A stretch of DNA of 64,000 nt from PFJX01 sp031426815 (lineage in GTDB: Bacteria; Pseudomonadota; Gammaproteobacteria; Burkholderiales; Thiobacillaceae), in NCBI GenBank assembly GCA_031426815.1, contig JASJPG010000007.1, positions 14,792 to 78,791 of the forward strand, given 5' to 3'. The position numbers were made by a program, and so were the translations under genes. Under the pieces are notes generated by a model. That model ran no database searches, was not told where the DNA came from, and worked only from the letters and a program-made list of their open reading frames with translations. Positions 49,736 through 60,974 of this stretch are shown piece after piece (positions within the stretch are counted from its first letter, which is position 1; every line of letters begins with the position of its first letter).

Positions 49736-50513
49736 AGCGCAGACCTTCACCGAGTATCAGGCCGCCTTCGCCGCGCGCATCCGCAACCCCAGGCAGGCGG
49801 CTCGACCGCGTGGTGCGCCGGCCAGAGGCATGCGCGTCTACGAAGAATTGCTGTTCAACAATCTGCAAGGCTTCCTGCTCGCATGTTATCCCATCACCCG
49901 CAAGATCCTCGGCGCGCGGGCGTGGCAACAAACGGTGCGGCGATTCTTCAGCGAGCACCGCTGCCACTCGCCGCTGTTTCGCGATATCCCCAAGGAATTT
50001 CTGGAATGGATGCAGGCACAAGGGGCGGCGCAGTTCCCGGCGTTGCCATTCCTGGCCGAGTTCATGCATTACGAATGGCTGGAACTGCATGTCTCGATCA
50101 GCCCGGACGAGCCCGATATGACGGCAATCGATCCGGATGGCGATCTGCTGCGGGGACGTCCGGCATTGCATCCAAGCGCGCAACTGGCCTGTTACCGCTA
50201 TCCGGTGCATCAAATCGCTCCGCATCGCAACCCCGCCCAGGCCGATGCAGCGGTCTATTGCTACCTGTTGTTCAGAGACGCAACGAATGCCGTGCGCTTC
50301 ATTCAGCTGAATCCGCTGTCGGTCCGGCTGCTGCGCATGCTCCGCGAGCATCAGCCGAGCGGCCGTGAGGCGCTGGCCCATCTGGCAGCGCAGAGCGCGC
50401 CTGAGCAATACCCGCACTTTGTCGCGGCCGGTGCCGACCTGCTGAACACCCTGCGCCATGAAGGCGCGCTACTTGGCACATGGAGAGAATCATGCCCCCC
50501 CTCATCGACCTGA
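49725..50513 (+). CDS. DUF2063-type partner protein of the MNIO (BufC/HvfC-like)
   Basis: The product has 262 residues. The N-terminal DUF2063 helical domain reads TFTEYQAAFAARIRNPRQAA, VYEELLFNNLQGFLLACYPI and PLFRDIPKEFLEWM. The C-terminal part (YRYPVHQIAPHRNPAQAD) is like MbnC-type recognition domains. Such partners bind the precursor leader and present it to the MNIO. The start at 49725 overlaps the enzyme gene by 11 bases. Confidence 0.88.
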   Translation: MPPEAQTFTEYQAAFAARIRNPRQAARPRGAPARGMRVYEELLFNNLQGFLLACYPITRKILGARAWQQTVRRFFSEHRCHSPLFRDIPKEFLEWMQAQGAAQFPALPFLAEFMHYEWLELHVSISPDEPDMTAIDPDGDLLRGRPALHPSAQLACYRYPVHQIAPHRNPAQADAAVYCYLLFRDATNAVRFIQLNPLSVRLLRMLREHQPSGREALAHLAAQSAPEQYPHFVAAGADLLNTLRHEGALLGTWRESCPPSST

Positions 50514-50953
50514 CCCGCGATCTTTTCGGCCTGCTCAACCGGTTCGGCGAATGGCTTGCACCGCTGGGCCTGCGACTGCTGCTGGCCTACGAATTCTGGC
50601 AAGCCGGCGTCGAAAAGTTGCACGGCGAAAACTGGTTTGGCGACATCCAGGATCAGTTCCCCTTTCCGTTCAGTGTCGTGCCCGTCGAGATCAGTTGGCA
50701 GATTTCGACCTGGGCCGAGCTGATCGGCCCGGTTGCGCTGGTGCTGGGCCTGGGCACCCGCTTCGCCAGCGTCTCGCTGATCATCCTGACCATCGTGGCC
50801 TGGGTCAGCGTGCATGCCGGCAATGGCTACAACGTCTCCGATAACGGCTTCAAGCTGCCGCTGATCTACCTGATCATGTTCGCGCCACTGCTGCTGTCCG
50901 GTCCGGGCAAGCTGAGCCTGGATCACTGGCTGGCCCGGCGCCTGGCTGATTAG
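50492..50953 (+). CDS. DoxX-family membrane protein
   Basis: The product has 153 residues with four membrane helices (GLRLLLAYEFWQAGVEKLHG, ELIGPVALVLGLGTRFASVS, LIILTIVAWVSVHAG, LPLIYLIMFAPLLLSGPGKL). DoxX proteins are the usual fourth member of bufferin/Hvf clusters, with an unsettled role, perhaps linked to redox balance or export. GGAGA lies five bases before the ATG at 50492. It overlaps the partner gene by 22 bases. Confidence 0.88.
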   Translation: MPPLIDLTRDLFGLLNRFGEWLAPLGLRLLLAYEFWQAGVEKLHGENWFGDIQDQFPFPFSVVPVEISWQISTWAELIGPVALVLGLGTRFASVSLIILTIVAWVSVHAGNGYNVSDNGFKLPLIYLIMFAPLLLSGPGKLSLDHWLARRLAD

Positions 50954-50973
50954 CGAAGTCATCCGCCGCGTGA

Positions 50974-51058
50974 GCCTTCGACCTGGTCGGCGCCGGCATC
51001 AAGCCGAGTTCGGCGTCGGCGACGGCGGTGCCGCGGTCGTTGTGCGGATGCAGGCTGT
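50974..51058 (-). pseudogene. 85-bp degenerate copy of an internal leuA segment
   Basis: Nearly identical to about 60000-60084 inside leuA, coding on the minus strand for the LHPHNDRGTAVA...AELGLM region. It has one base missing (GGCATC against GGCCATC) and a few substitutions, so it is not translatable as LeuA. A small ectopic duplication or leftover of a rearrangement. Confidence 0.8.
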
Positions 51059-51060
51059 AG

Positions 51061-51083
51061 GTCGGCAAACCCTTGCCGACTTT
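51061..51083 (+). terminator. Possible terminator after the DoxX gene
   Basis: GTCGGCAA, loop ACCC, TTGCCGAC, followed by TTTCATT on the plus strand. Stem of 8 bp with a short T-rich tail; a plausible end of the sigma/RiPP transcript. Confidence 0.45.
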
Positions 51084-51171
51084 CATTCTCAAACTGCTCG
51101 CCGCGTACCGCTATGGCGGGCAAAAGCGTCTGCAAAGGATTGCCGACCAACGGAGAGAAGGTAACTCACGC

Positions 51172-53198
<2,027 letters not shown>

Positions 53199-53202
<4 letters not shown>

Positions 53203-54020
53203 GGCGTGGTCTTCAGGAGGCATTCGATCTCGTCGAGCAGGAGTTGCGGTTCGATGGGGCGCAGCAGGAAGCGGGCGGCCCCCGTGTCCAGGCAGCGGCC
53301 GCGTTCGGCCGCGTCGGGGTTGCTGGCGGAAATGAAGACCAGCGGCACGTCCGCCAGGGCCGGGATGAGCCGGGCGCGCGAAAGCAGTTCGTCACCGCCC
53401 AGCGGCGCCATGTGCAAGTCGCACAGGATGAGGTCCGGCGGCTCGGCCTCGGCCAGGCCCAGGGCCGTGGCCACCAGGTTCGCCGCCACGACGCGGTAGC
53501 CGTTGGGCTCCAGCACGCTCCTGACGAATTCGATGTTGGCCGGCGTGTCGTCCACCGCCAGGATGGTGCCGCGCCGCCCCCCCGCCGGCCGGGCGGCGGC
53601 GACGGCCGGCTCGCCCGCCGCGCACACGTTGCGCTGGGCGCGGGCGCGCAGCTCGGGGCGCAGGAAGCTCTCCACCACGGGGACGAAGTCCTCCGGCGTG
53701 ATGGGCTTGGCGATGTAACCGTCGAAGCCCGCGGCCAGGATCTTGTCCCGGTCGCCCACCATGGCCAGGGCGGTGACCGCCAGGACCGGGATGTAGCGCA
53801 GGGCGGCATCCTGCTTCAGCCCGGCGAGCACGCCGTAGCCGTCGAGCTTGGGCAGGTGCACGTCGCAGACGATGAGGTCGGGCGGCGCGGCCCGCGCCGC
53901 CGCCAGGCCCGCCTCGCCGTCGTCCGCGCTGGCGGGCGCGTAGCCGAAGGCCTGGAGCAGATAGACCATCAATTCCAGGTTGGCCGGGTTGTCCTCGATC
54001 AGCAGGATGCGGGCGGGCAT
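53199..54020 (-). CDS. Protein of two receiver domains in tandem
   Basis: The product has 273 residues. The first receiver (ILLIEDNPANLELM, LIVCDVHLPKLDGYG, YIAKPI) and the second (ILAVDDTPANIEFV, LILCDLHMAPLGGDEL, FLLRPI) both keep the phospho-Asp. In the second the usual switch Lys is Arg (LLRPIE), so its response may differ. No output domain, so it works as a phosphate shuttle between the kinases on either side. It starts 13 bases after the giant kinase gene. Confidence 0.9.
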
Positions 54021-54033
54021 GGTCCTCACCCCC

Positions 54034-57000
54034 TCACCGTCCCGGAATCTCGAGCGTGAAGGTGCTGCCGCGGCCGGGCTCGCTTTGCAGGTCGATGCCG
54101 CCACCCAGCAGGTGGGCGAGTTTCTGCGACAGGTGCAGCCCCAGGCCCGTGCCTTCCTGGCGGCGCGAGGGCGCGTCCTCGATGCGGGCGAAGGCTTCGA
54201 ACAACTTGTTCTGGTCCTCCGGCCGGATGCCGATGCCGGTGTCGCTGACCACGAAGCGCGTGGCGCCGCCGTCATGCTGGTAGAGGGCGATGCCCACCGT
54301 GCCCGCCTCGGTGAACTTGATGGCGTTGTTGGCGAGGTTGATGAGAATCTGGCTCAAGGCGCGGCGGTCGGTCTGGATCACGGCGTCCTCCTCCGGCAGG
54401 GTGACGGTGAAGGCCAGGCCCTTGCCTTCGGCGAGCGGGCGCAGGGTCTGGGCGACCTGTTCGACCACGGCGCGGCAGCCTACGGGCTCCAGGTCGAGCG
54501 CCACCTTGCCCGACTCGATCTTTGCCAGGTCGAGCAGGTCGTTGATCAGCGAGAGCTGGTGGTGGGCGCTGGTCTTGACGGTCTCCAGCTGCTTCTTCTG
54601 GTCGCCGGTGAGCGGCCCGGGCAGGCCCATGAGCAGGGTACCGGTGAAGCCGATGATGGCGTTGAGCGGCGTCCTGAGTTCGTGCGACATGCTGGCGAGG
54701 AAGCGGTCCTTGGCCAGGTTGGCGCTCTCCATCTCGAGGTTCTTTTCCTGCAGGGTCTGCTCGAAGCGCTTGCGCTCGGTCACGTCGCGGGCGGCGGCGA
54801 ACACGCCCTGCAGCTTGTCGTCGCGGTCGTAGAAGGTGGTGGCGTTGTAGGACACCACGGTCTCGTCGCCGGTCTTGGAAAGCGCGGTGAGCTCGTAGTT
54901 GGTGACCTTGGATTCGGACAGCACCTGCCTGATGCCCTGCTCGGCGCGCTTCGGGTCGGTGAAGTAGTTCTTGAACGGGCTGCCGATCAGCTCCTCGCGC
55001 GAGAAACCGGTGAGCGCCTCCATCTGCTGGTTCACGTCGCTGATGATGCCGAGCGGGTCGGTGGTCATCAGGGCGTCGATGTTGGACTCGATCAACGAGC
55101 GGGCGTAGCTCTGCTGGTCGCGCAACTGGACTTCGAGCTGTTTCTGCGCCGTGATGTCGCGCGCGCCGGCGAGGATGCCGAGCGGGTTGCCCTGGGCGTC
55201 GGTGAACACGCCGGCGTTGAACGACACGGTGATGCGCCGACCATAGCGGGTGATCAGGGTGAGCTCGTAGCCGATAACGCGGCGCTCGTCCAGGGTCTGC
55301 TCGACGCCGACGCGGGCGCGCTCGGGTTCGGTGAAGTAGTCCTTGAAGCGCGAGTTGATGAGGTGCTTGCGCGAGTAGCCGGTGAGCCGCGTCGCCTCGG
55401 CGTTGACGTCGGTGACGACGCCGTCCGGTGCGATGGCGAACAGGGCGTCGGCCGAGGCCTCGATCAGCGAGCGGTTGTAGGCCTGCTGCTCGGCGAGCTG
55501 GTTTTGCAGGCGCGCCTGCTCCGAGATGTCGCGCGCGCTGGCGAAGATGCCCTGGATCTGGCCGTCGCCGGCGCGGTAGGTGGAGGCGTTGAACGATACC
55601 GTGGCCTTGCGTCCGCCCTGGGTCTGCAGCACCAGCTCGTAGTTGGTGACCACGCCCTCGGCGAAGGTGCGTTTGACACCGGTCTCGGCGCGGTCGGGCT
55701 CGGTGAAGTAGCGCTTGAACAAAGAGCCCACCAAGGCGTCGCGGCTGTAGCCGGTCATGCGGCACATCTGCTCGTTGACGTCGGTGATGAAGCCCTGCGG
55801 ATCGACGGTGATGAGGCCGTCCACCGACGACTCGATCAGGCCGCGCAGGTAGGTCTGCTGCTCGCGCATCTGCTCTTCCAGGCGCACCCGGTCGGTGATG
55901 TCGCGCGCGCTGGCGAAGATGCCCTTGACGTTGCCGGCCGGATCCTTGAACACCGAGGCGTTGAACGACACGCGCAGCATGCGGCGGGTGCGCGAGATCA
56001 GGGTGAGGGCGTATTCCGTGACGAAGCCCGCCTCGAAGGTTTGCGCCACGCCCATGCGCGCCTGGTCCGGCTCGGTGAAGTAGTCGGCGAAGGCCGAGCC
56101 GATCAGTTCGGTGCGGCTGTAGCCGGTCATCTGGCACATGCGGTCGTTGACGTCGGTGATGGTGCCGGCGGCGTCCACGGTGATGAGGCCGTCCACCGAG
56201 GATTCGATCAGGCCGCGGTTGTAGGCCTGCTGCTCGCGCAAGCGCTGCTCCAGCTTCTTCTGCTCGGTGATGTCGCGCGCCGCGGCGAACACGCCCTGGA
56301 GCTTGCCGTCGCGGTCGTTGAAGGTGGTGGCGTTGTAGGACACCACCGTCTCGCTGCCGTCCTTGCGGCGCGCGGTGAGCTCGTAGTTGGTGACCTTGGT
56401 ATCGCGCAGCACCAGCTTGATGCCGTCCTCGGCGCGGCCGGGGTCGGTGAAGTAGTTCTTGAACGGCGTGCCGATCAGCTCGTCGCGGGTGCGGCCGGTC
56501 AGCGCCTCCATCTGTTCGTTGACGTCGGTGATGACCCCGGTGGGGTCGGTGGTCATCAGCGCGTCGATGTTCGATTCGATCAGCGAGCGGGTATAGAACT
56601 GCGAGACCTGGAGCTGGCCCTCCAGCTTCTTCTGGGCGCTGATGTCGCGCGCCGAGGCGAAGATGCCGCGCACCTTGCCCGCAGTGTCCTTGAACACCGC
56701 GGCGTTGAACGACACCGGCAGCTGCGCGCCGTCGGCCGCCTCCAGGGTCAGCACGTAGTTGGTGACCGCCTCCTCCTGGAAGGTGAGGCGCACGCCCTCC
56801 GCGGCGCGCTCGCGCTCGGAGAAGTAGCCGGGGAAGGAGGAGCCGATGAGCTGCTTGCGCGAACGCCCGGCCATGCGGCACATGGTCTCGTTGACGTCGG
56901 TGATGGTCATGTTCTCGTCCACCGTCACCAGGCCGTCCACCGAGGCCTCGATCAGGCTGCGCGTGTAGGCGCGCTCTTCCGCGAGCTGGCCCTGGAGCTG

Positions 57001-58956
57001 GGCCTGGTCGGTGATGTCGCGCGCGCTGGCGAAGATGCCCTGCACCCGACCGTCGGCGCCGCGGAAGATCGAGGCGTTGAACGACACCAGGCTGTCGCGC
57101 CCGTTCTTGGCGCGCAGCGTCAACTCGTAGTTGGTGACTGCGCCCCGGTCCAGGGTGAGGCGCACGCCGTCGCTGGCGCGCTTCGGGTCGGTGAAGTAGT
57201 TGGAGAACTCGGAGCCGATCAGCTCCGCGCGCGTGTAGCCCGACATGCGGCACATGGTCTCGTTCACGTCGGTGATGTTGAGCATCGGGTCGACGGTGAT
57301 GAGGCCGTCGAGCGAGGCCTCGATCAGGCCGCGGTTGTAGGCCTGCTGTTCGGCGAGCTGGGTCTGCAGGCCCGCCTGCTCGGTGATGTCGCGCGCGCTG
57401 GCGAAGATGCCGCGCACCGCGCCCGCCGGGTCCTTGAACACCGAGGCGTTGAACGACACGCGCAGCTGTTCGCCATGGCGGGTGGCCAGGGTGAGCACGT
57501 AGTTGGTCACCACGCCCTTGTTGAAGGTCTCGTTCACCCCCGCCGTGGCCTGCTCGGCGTCGGCGAAGTAATCGGCGAAGGCGGTGCCGATCAGCTCCTC
57601 GCGGGAAAAGCCGGACATGCGGCACATCTGCTCGTTGACGTCGGAGATGGTGCCCGCCGCGTCCACCGTGATGAGGCCGTCCACCGAGGCCTCGATGAGG
57701 CCGCGGTTGTAGGCCTCGGAGTCGCGCAACTGGCCTTCCAGCTTCTTCTGCTCGGTGATGTCGCGGGCGGCGGCGAACACGCCCTGAAGCCGGCCGGCGT
57801 CGTCGCGGAAGGTGGAGGCGTTGTAGGACACCACCGTCATGCGGCCGTCCTTGGACAGGGCGGTGAGCTCGTAGTTGGTGACCCGGCCTTCGCGCAGCAC
57901 CAGCTTGATGCCCTCCTCGGCGCGCTGCGGATCGGTGAAGTAGGTCTTGAACGGCGAGCCGATGAGCGCTTCGCGCGAGCGGCCGGTGAGCGCGGCCATC
58001 TGCTGGTTGACGTCGGTGATGATGCCGAGCGGATCGGTGGTCATCAGCGCGTCGATGTTCGATTCGATCAGCGAGCGCGTGTAGAACTGGGTCGCCTTCA
58101 ACTCCTCGGTGAGGCGGATCTCGTCGGAGATGTCCTTGGAGATGAGCAGGAAGCCGATGGCGCGCCCGGTGTTGTCGCGCCGCGGCGTGATCACCACGCG
58201 CGCCGTGAACTGCTGGCCGTTCTTGCGCCGCCGGTTGATGGTGCCTTCCCACTTGCCGTCCTTCAACGCCGCGTCGAGGATCTCGCGCGGCCGACCCGCC
58301 TTGACGTCCTCGGCGGTGTGCAGGATGGCGGAATTGGCCTTGCCCACCACCTCCTCCGGCTCGTAGCCGTAGAGCCTGCGCGCGCCCTCGTTCCAGAGCA
58401 GGATCTTGCCGTCGAGGTCCTTGCCGATGACCGAGTACTCGGTGGACGACTCCAGGATGTTGGAGATGAAGTCCACCGCCTCCTGGGCGTTGCCGACGAT
58501 GGCGCTGTCGAACAGCTTGGCCTTGCGCAGCTCCTCGGTGAAGGCCACCTCGCCGGTGACGTCCTTGGAGATGAGCAGGAAGCCCACCGGCCTGCCCTCG
58601 GCGTCGCGCCGCGGCGTCACCACCACGCGCGCCGCGAACTGGCTGCCGTCCTTGCGCCGGCGGTTGATGGTGCCTTCCCATTTGCCGTCGCGCAGAGCCG
58701 CCTCCAGCATCTCGCGCGGCTTGCCCGCCGCCACGTCCGCCGGGGTGTGCAGAATGGCGGAGTTGGCCTGGCCCACCACCTCCTCCGGCTCGTAGCCGTA
58801 GAGCCGGCGCGCGCCCTCGTTCCAGAGCAGGATCTTGCCGTCCAGATCCTTGCCGATGATGGAGTATTCGGTGGACGACTCCAGGATGTTGCCGATGAAA
58901 TCGAGCGCCTCTTCCGGGGCGGAGACGATGGTGCTGTCGAACAGTTTCGTGGTCAT
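54034..58956 (-). CDS. Giant histidine kinase with eleven PAS domains
   Basis: 1640 residues, all cytoplasmic. Two longer PAS domains (about 145 residues each, containing GKDLDGKILLWNEGARRLYG) begin the protein. Nine shorter, highly similar PAS units of about 124 residues follow, each with the pattern DVNxxMxxxxGxSRxxLIG and ending FASARDIT or FAAARDIT. The kinase core has the H-box ASMSHELRTPLNAIIG, NLANNAIKF, DTGIGI and GTGLGLHLSQ. The units were clearly made by internal duplication. No membrane segment or receiver is present; receivers are in the two following genes. Confidence 0.93.
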   Translation of the reverse strand: MTTKLFDSTIVSAPEEALDFIGNILESSTEYSIIGKDLDGKILLWNEGARRLYGYEPEEVVGQANSAILHTPADVAAGKPREMLEAALRDGKWEGTINRRRKDGSQFAARVVVTPRRDAEGRPVGFLLISKDVTGEVAFTEELRKAKLFDSAIVGNAQEAVDFISNILESSTEYSVIGKDLDGKILLWNEGARRLYGYEPEEVVGKANSAILHTAEDVKAGRPREILDAALKDGKWEGTINRRRKNGQQFTARVVITPRRDNTGRAIGFLLISKDISDEIRLTEELKATQFYTRSLIESNIDALMTTDPLGIITDVNQQMAALTGRSREALIGSPFKTYFTDPQRAEEGIKLVLREGRVTNYELTALSKDGRMTVVSYNASTFRDDAGRLQGVFAAARDITEQKKLEGQLRDSEAYNRGLIEASVDGLITVDAAGTISDVNEQMCRMSGFSREELIGTAFADYFADAEQATAGVNETFNKGVVTNYVLTLATRHGEQLRVSFNASVFKDPAGAVRGIFASARDITEQAGLQTQLAEQQAYNRGLIEASLDGLITVDPMLNITDVNETMCRMSGYTRAELIGSEFSNYFTDPKRASDGVRLTLDRGAVTNYELTLRAKNGRDSLVSFNASIFRGADGRVQGIFASARDITDQAQLQGQLAEERAYTRSLIEASVDGLVTVDENMTITDVNETMCRMAGRSRKQLIGSSFPGYFSERERAAEGVRLTFQEEAVTNYVLTLEAADGAQLPVSFNAAVFKDTAGKVRGIFASARDISAQKKLEGQLQVSQFYTRSLIESNIDALMTTDPTGVITDVNEQMEALTGRTRDELIGTPFKNYFTDPGRAEDGIKLVLRDTKVTNYELTARRKDGSETVVSYNATTFNDRDGKLQGVFAAARDITEQKKLEQRLREQQAYNRGLIESSVDGLITVDAAGTITDVNDRMCQMTGYSRTELIGSAFADYFTEPDQARMGVAQTFEAGFVTEYALTLISRTRRMLRVSFNASVFKDPAGNVKGIFASARDITDRVRLEEQMREQQTYLRGLIESSVDGLITVDPQGFITDVNEQMCRMTGYSRDALVGSLFKRYFTEPDRAETGVKRTFAEGVVTNYELVLQTQGGRKATVSFNASTYRAGDGQIQGIFASARDISEQARLQNQLAEQQAYNRSLIEASADALFAIAPDGVVTDVNAEATRLTGYSRKHLINSRFKDYFTEPERARVGVEQTLDERRVIGYELTLITRYGRRITVSFNAGVFTDAQGNPLGILAGARDITAQKQLEVQLRDQQSYARSLIESNIDALMTTDPLGIISDVNQQMEALTGFSREELIGSPFKNYFTDPKRAEQGIRQVLSESKVTNYELTALSKTGDETVVSYNATTFYDRDDKLQGVFAAARDVTERKRFEQTLQEKNLEMESANLAKDRFLASMSHELRTPLNAIIGFTGTLLMGLPGPLTGDQKKQLETVKTSAHHQLSLINDLLDLAKIESGKVALDLEPVGCRAVVEQVAQTLRPLAEGKGLAFTVTLPEEDAVIQTDRRALSQILINLANNAIKFTEAGTVGIALYQHDGGATRFVVSDTGIGIRPEDQNKLFEAFARIEDAPSRRQEGTGLGLHLSQKLAHLLGGGIDLQSEPGRGSTFTLEIPGR
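54750..58940. repeat. Tandem coding repeats of the PAS array
   Basis: Eleven PAS-coding units, nine of them about 372 bases long, lie head to tail. Segments such as GCCTCGATCAGGCCGCGGTT recur almost unchanged from unit to unit. Two sub-types alternate: IDALMTTD units (three) and VDGLITVD-like units. The array is open to recombination and hard to assemble from short reads. Confidence 0.85.
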
Positions 58957-59054
58957 GGGGTCGCTCGCCCTGAATGGTTGGAGGTGTGATTTTTTTACGC
59001 TTCAGGCCGGTCGAAACTAGCCCACAGCGGGCATCTCCGCAAGCGTGGACTTCA

Positions 59055-60803
59055 TTAAGACGCTGCCCCAGGGACGCCCCGTGGCGCGAACCCCATCCCC
59101 TCCCCGGCCCTCCCCTTGCGGGGGAGGAGCGTGTCGCGGCCCGCAATTCCGAGGCGATTGACGCCGCTGAGCAGCGCCTTGATCGAGGCGGTGACGATGT
59201 TGCCGTCCATGCCGACGCCATAGCGCTGCGCGCCGCCGACCTGGGCGAGTTCCATGAAGGCGCAGGCTTGCGCATCGCCGCCTTCGCCGCTGGCGCCGGT
59301 GGAGCGTTCCTCGTAGCTGCGCACTTGCAGGTCGATGCCGATGCTGTGCAAGGCATGCACGGCGGCGTCGATCGGGCCGTTGCCTGCGCCGGTGAGCAAG
59401 TGCGCCACGCCGTCGACTTCGATGGCGAGGCGGATGCCCTGCGCCGTGCCGTGTTCGAACAGATGATGTTCGACGTAGCGCATCGGCTGCTCACGCTCGA
59501 AATAGGTGCGTGAGAACAGTTGCCAGATGTCCGCCGCGGTCATTTCGCCGCCGTGGCGGTCGGTGTGGCGCTGCACCTCGGCGGAAAACTCGACCTGCAA
59601 ACGACGCGGCATGACCACGCCGTATTCGGCTTCCAGCAAGTAGGCGACGCCGCCCTTGCCGGACTGGCTGTTGACGCGGATCACCGAGTCGTAACCGCGG
59701 CCGAGATCGGCCGGGTCGATGGGCAGATACGGCACGTTCCAGGTCGCGCCCGGCTTTTGTACCGCGAAGCCTTTCTTGATCGCGTCCTGGTGCGAGCCGG
59801 AAAACGCGGTGAAGACGAGGTCGCCGACGTAGGGATGGCGCGGGTGGATCGGCAGGCCGGTGCAATGCTCGGCGGTGCGCGCGATAGCGTTGATGTCGGC
59901 GAAGTCGAGCCCCGGCGCGATGCCTTGCGTGTAGAGATTGAGCGCGAGGGTGACCAGATCGGCGTTGCCGGTGCGCTCGCCATTGCCGAACAGACAGCCC
60001 TCGACCCGGTCGGCGCCGGCCATCAAGCCGAGTTCGGCGGCGGCGACGGCGGTGCCGCGGTCGTTGTGCGGGTGCAGGCTGAGGATGACGCTGTCGCGGC
60101 GGGCGAGGTGGCAATGCATCCACTCGATCTGGTCGGCGTAGACGTTGGGCGTCGCCGCTTCCACCGTCGCCGGCAGGTTGAGGATCACCTTGTTGTCCGG
60201 CGTGGCGCCCCAGGCGGCGGTGACCGCATCGCAGACTTCGCAGGCGAAAGCGAGCTCGCTGGTGGAGAAGGTTTCCGGGCTGTATTCGAGCACCCATTCG
60301 GTTTCCGGCTGTTCAGCGGCGAGTTGCTTGATGAGCCGGACGGCGGCGACCGCCATGTCGACCACCTCGGCCTGATTCATGCCGAACACGATGTCGCGGA
60401 ACGGTTGCGAGGTGGCGTTGTAGACATGGACGATGGCCCGGCGCGCGCCCTTAAGCGAGGCCATGGTGCGGCGGATCAGGTGTTCGCGCGCCTGGGTGAG
60501 CACCGAGAGGGTGACGTCATGCGGGATGTGGCCGCCTTCGATCAGGCCACGCACGAAGTCGAAATCGGTCTGCGAGGCCGACGGAAACGCCACCTCGATT
60601 TCCTTGAAACCGATGTCGCACAGGGTACGGAACATACGCATCTTGCGTTCGCTATTCATCGGCTCGAACAGGGCCTGGTTGCCGTCGCGCAAGTCGGTGC
60701 TCAGCCAGATCGGCGGCGCACTGAGGGTGCGATTCGGCCACTGGCGGTCGGCCAGCGCGACCGGCGGGAACGGGCGATATTTGGCGGCAGGCTGTTGCAA
60801 CAT
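59055..60803 (-). CDS. leuA: 2-isopropylmalate synthase, type 2
   Basis: The product has 582 residues. The catalytic barrel has WLSTDLRDGNQALFEPM, EYSPETFSTSELAF, the metal-binding HPHND in SLHPHNDRGTAVAAAELGL, and GNGERTGNADLVT. The regulatory C-terminal domain follows (GAGNGPIDAAVHALHSIGID). It makes the first committed step of leucine synthesis. AAGGAG lies eight bases upstream of the ATG. The last 20 or so residues (LLPRKGRAGEGMGFAPRG) run into a GC-rich inverted repeat and look like a recent C-terminal extension. Confidence 0.95.
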   Translation of the reverse strand: MLQQPAAKYRPFPPVALADRQWPNRTLSAPPIWLSTDLRDGNQALFEPMNSERKMRMFRTLCDIGFKEIEVAFPSASQTDFDFVRGLIEGGHIPHDVTLSVLTQAREHLIRRTMASLKGARRAIVHVYNATSQPFRDIVFGMNQAEVVDMAVAAVRLIKQLAAEQPETEWVLEYSPETFSTSELAFACEVCDAVTAAWGATPDNKVILNLPATVEAATPNVYADQIEWMHCHLARRDSVILSLHPHNDRGTAVAAAELGLMAGADRVEGCLFGNGERTGNADLVTLALNLYTQGIAPGLDFADINAIARTAEHCTGLPIHPRHPYVGDLVFTAFSGSHQDAIKKGFAVQKPGATWNVPYLPIDPADLGRGYDSVIRVNSQSGKGGVAYLLEAEYGVVMPRRLQVEFSAEVQRHTDRHGGEMTAADIWQLFSRTYFEREQPMRYVEHHLFEHGTAQGIRLAIEVDGVAHLLTGAGNGPIDAAVHALHSIGIDLQVRSYEERSTGASGEGGDAQACAFMELAQVGGAQRYGVGMDGNIVTASIKALLSGVNRLGIAGRDTLLPRKGRAGEGMGFAPRGVPGAAS

Positions 60804-60974
60804 GATGGCGGCTCCTTCGTCATGGCTGCGATTTCGATGCGGCATATCGTAGCCGGGAGCGCGCGACATTTGATTGCGCAATCGACTCGACAATCCATGC
60901 TTTATGGCAGCGCATTGCTCGTGTTAATTGTTACGTGTAACTTTATTGCTTCGCATAAATGATCCAAGCAATTT

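Noticed and set aside
54750..58940. Long tandem repeats as a possible satellite or CRISPR
   Set aside because: Each unit encodes a PAS domain in one continuous kinase reading frame.
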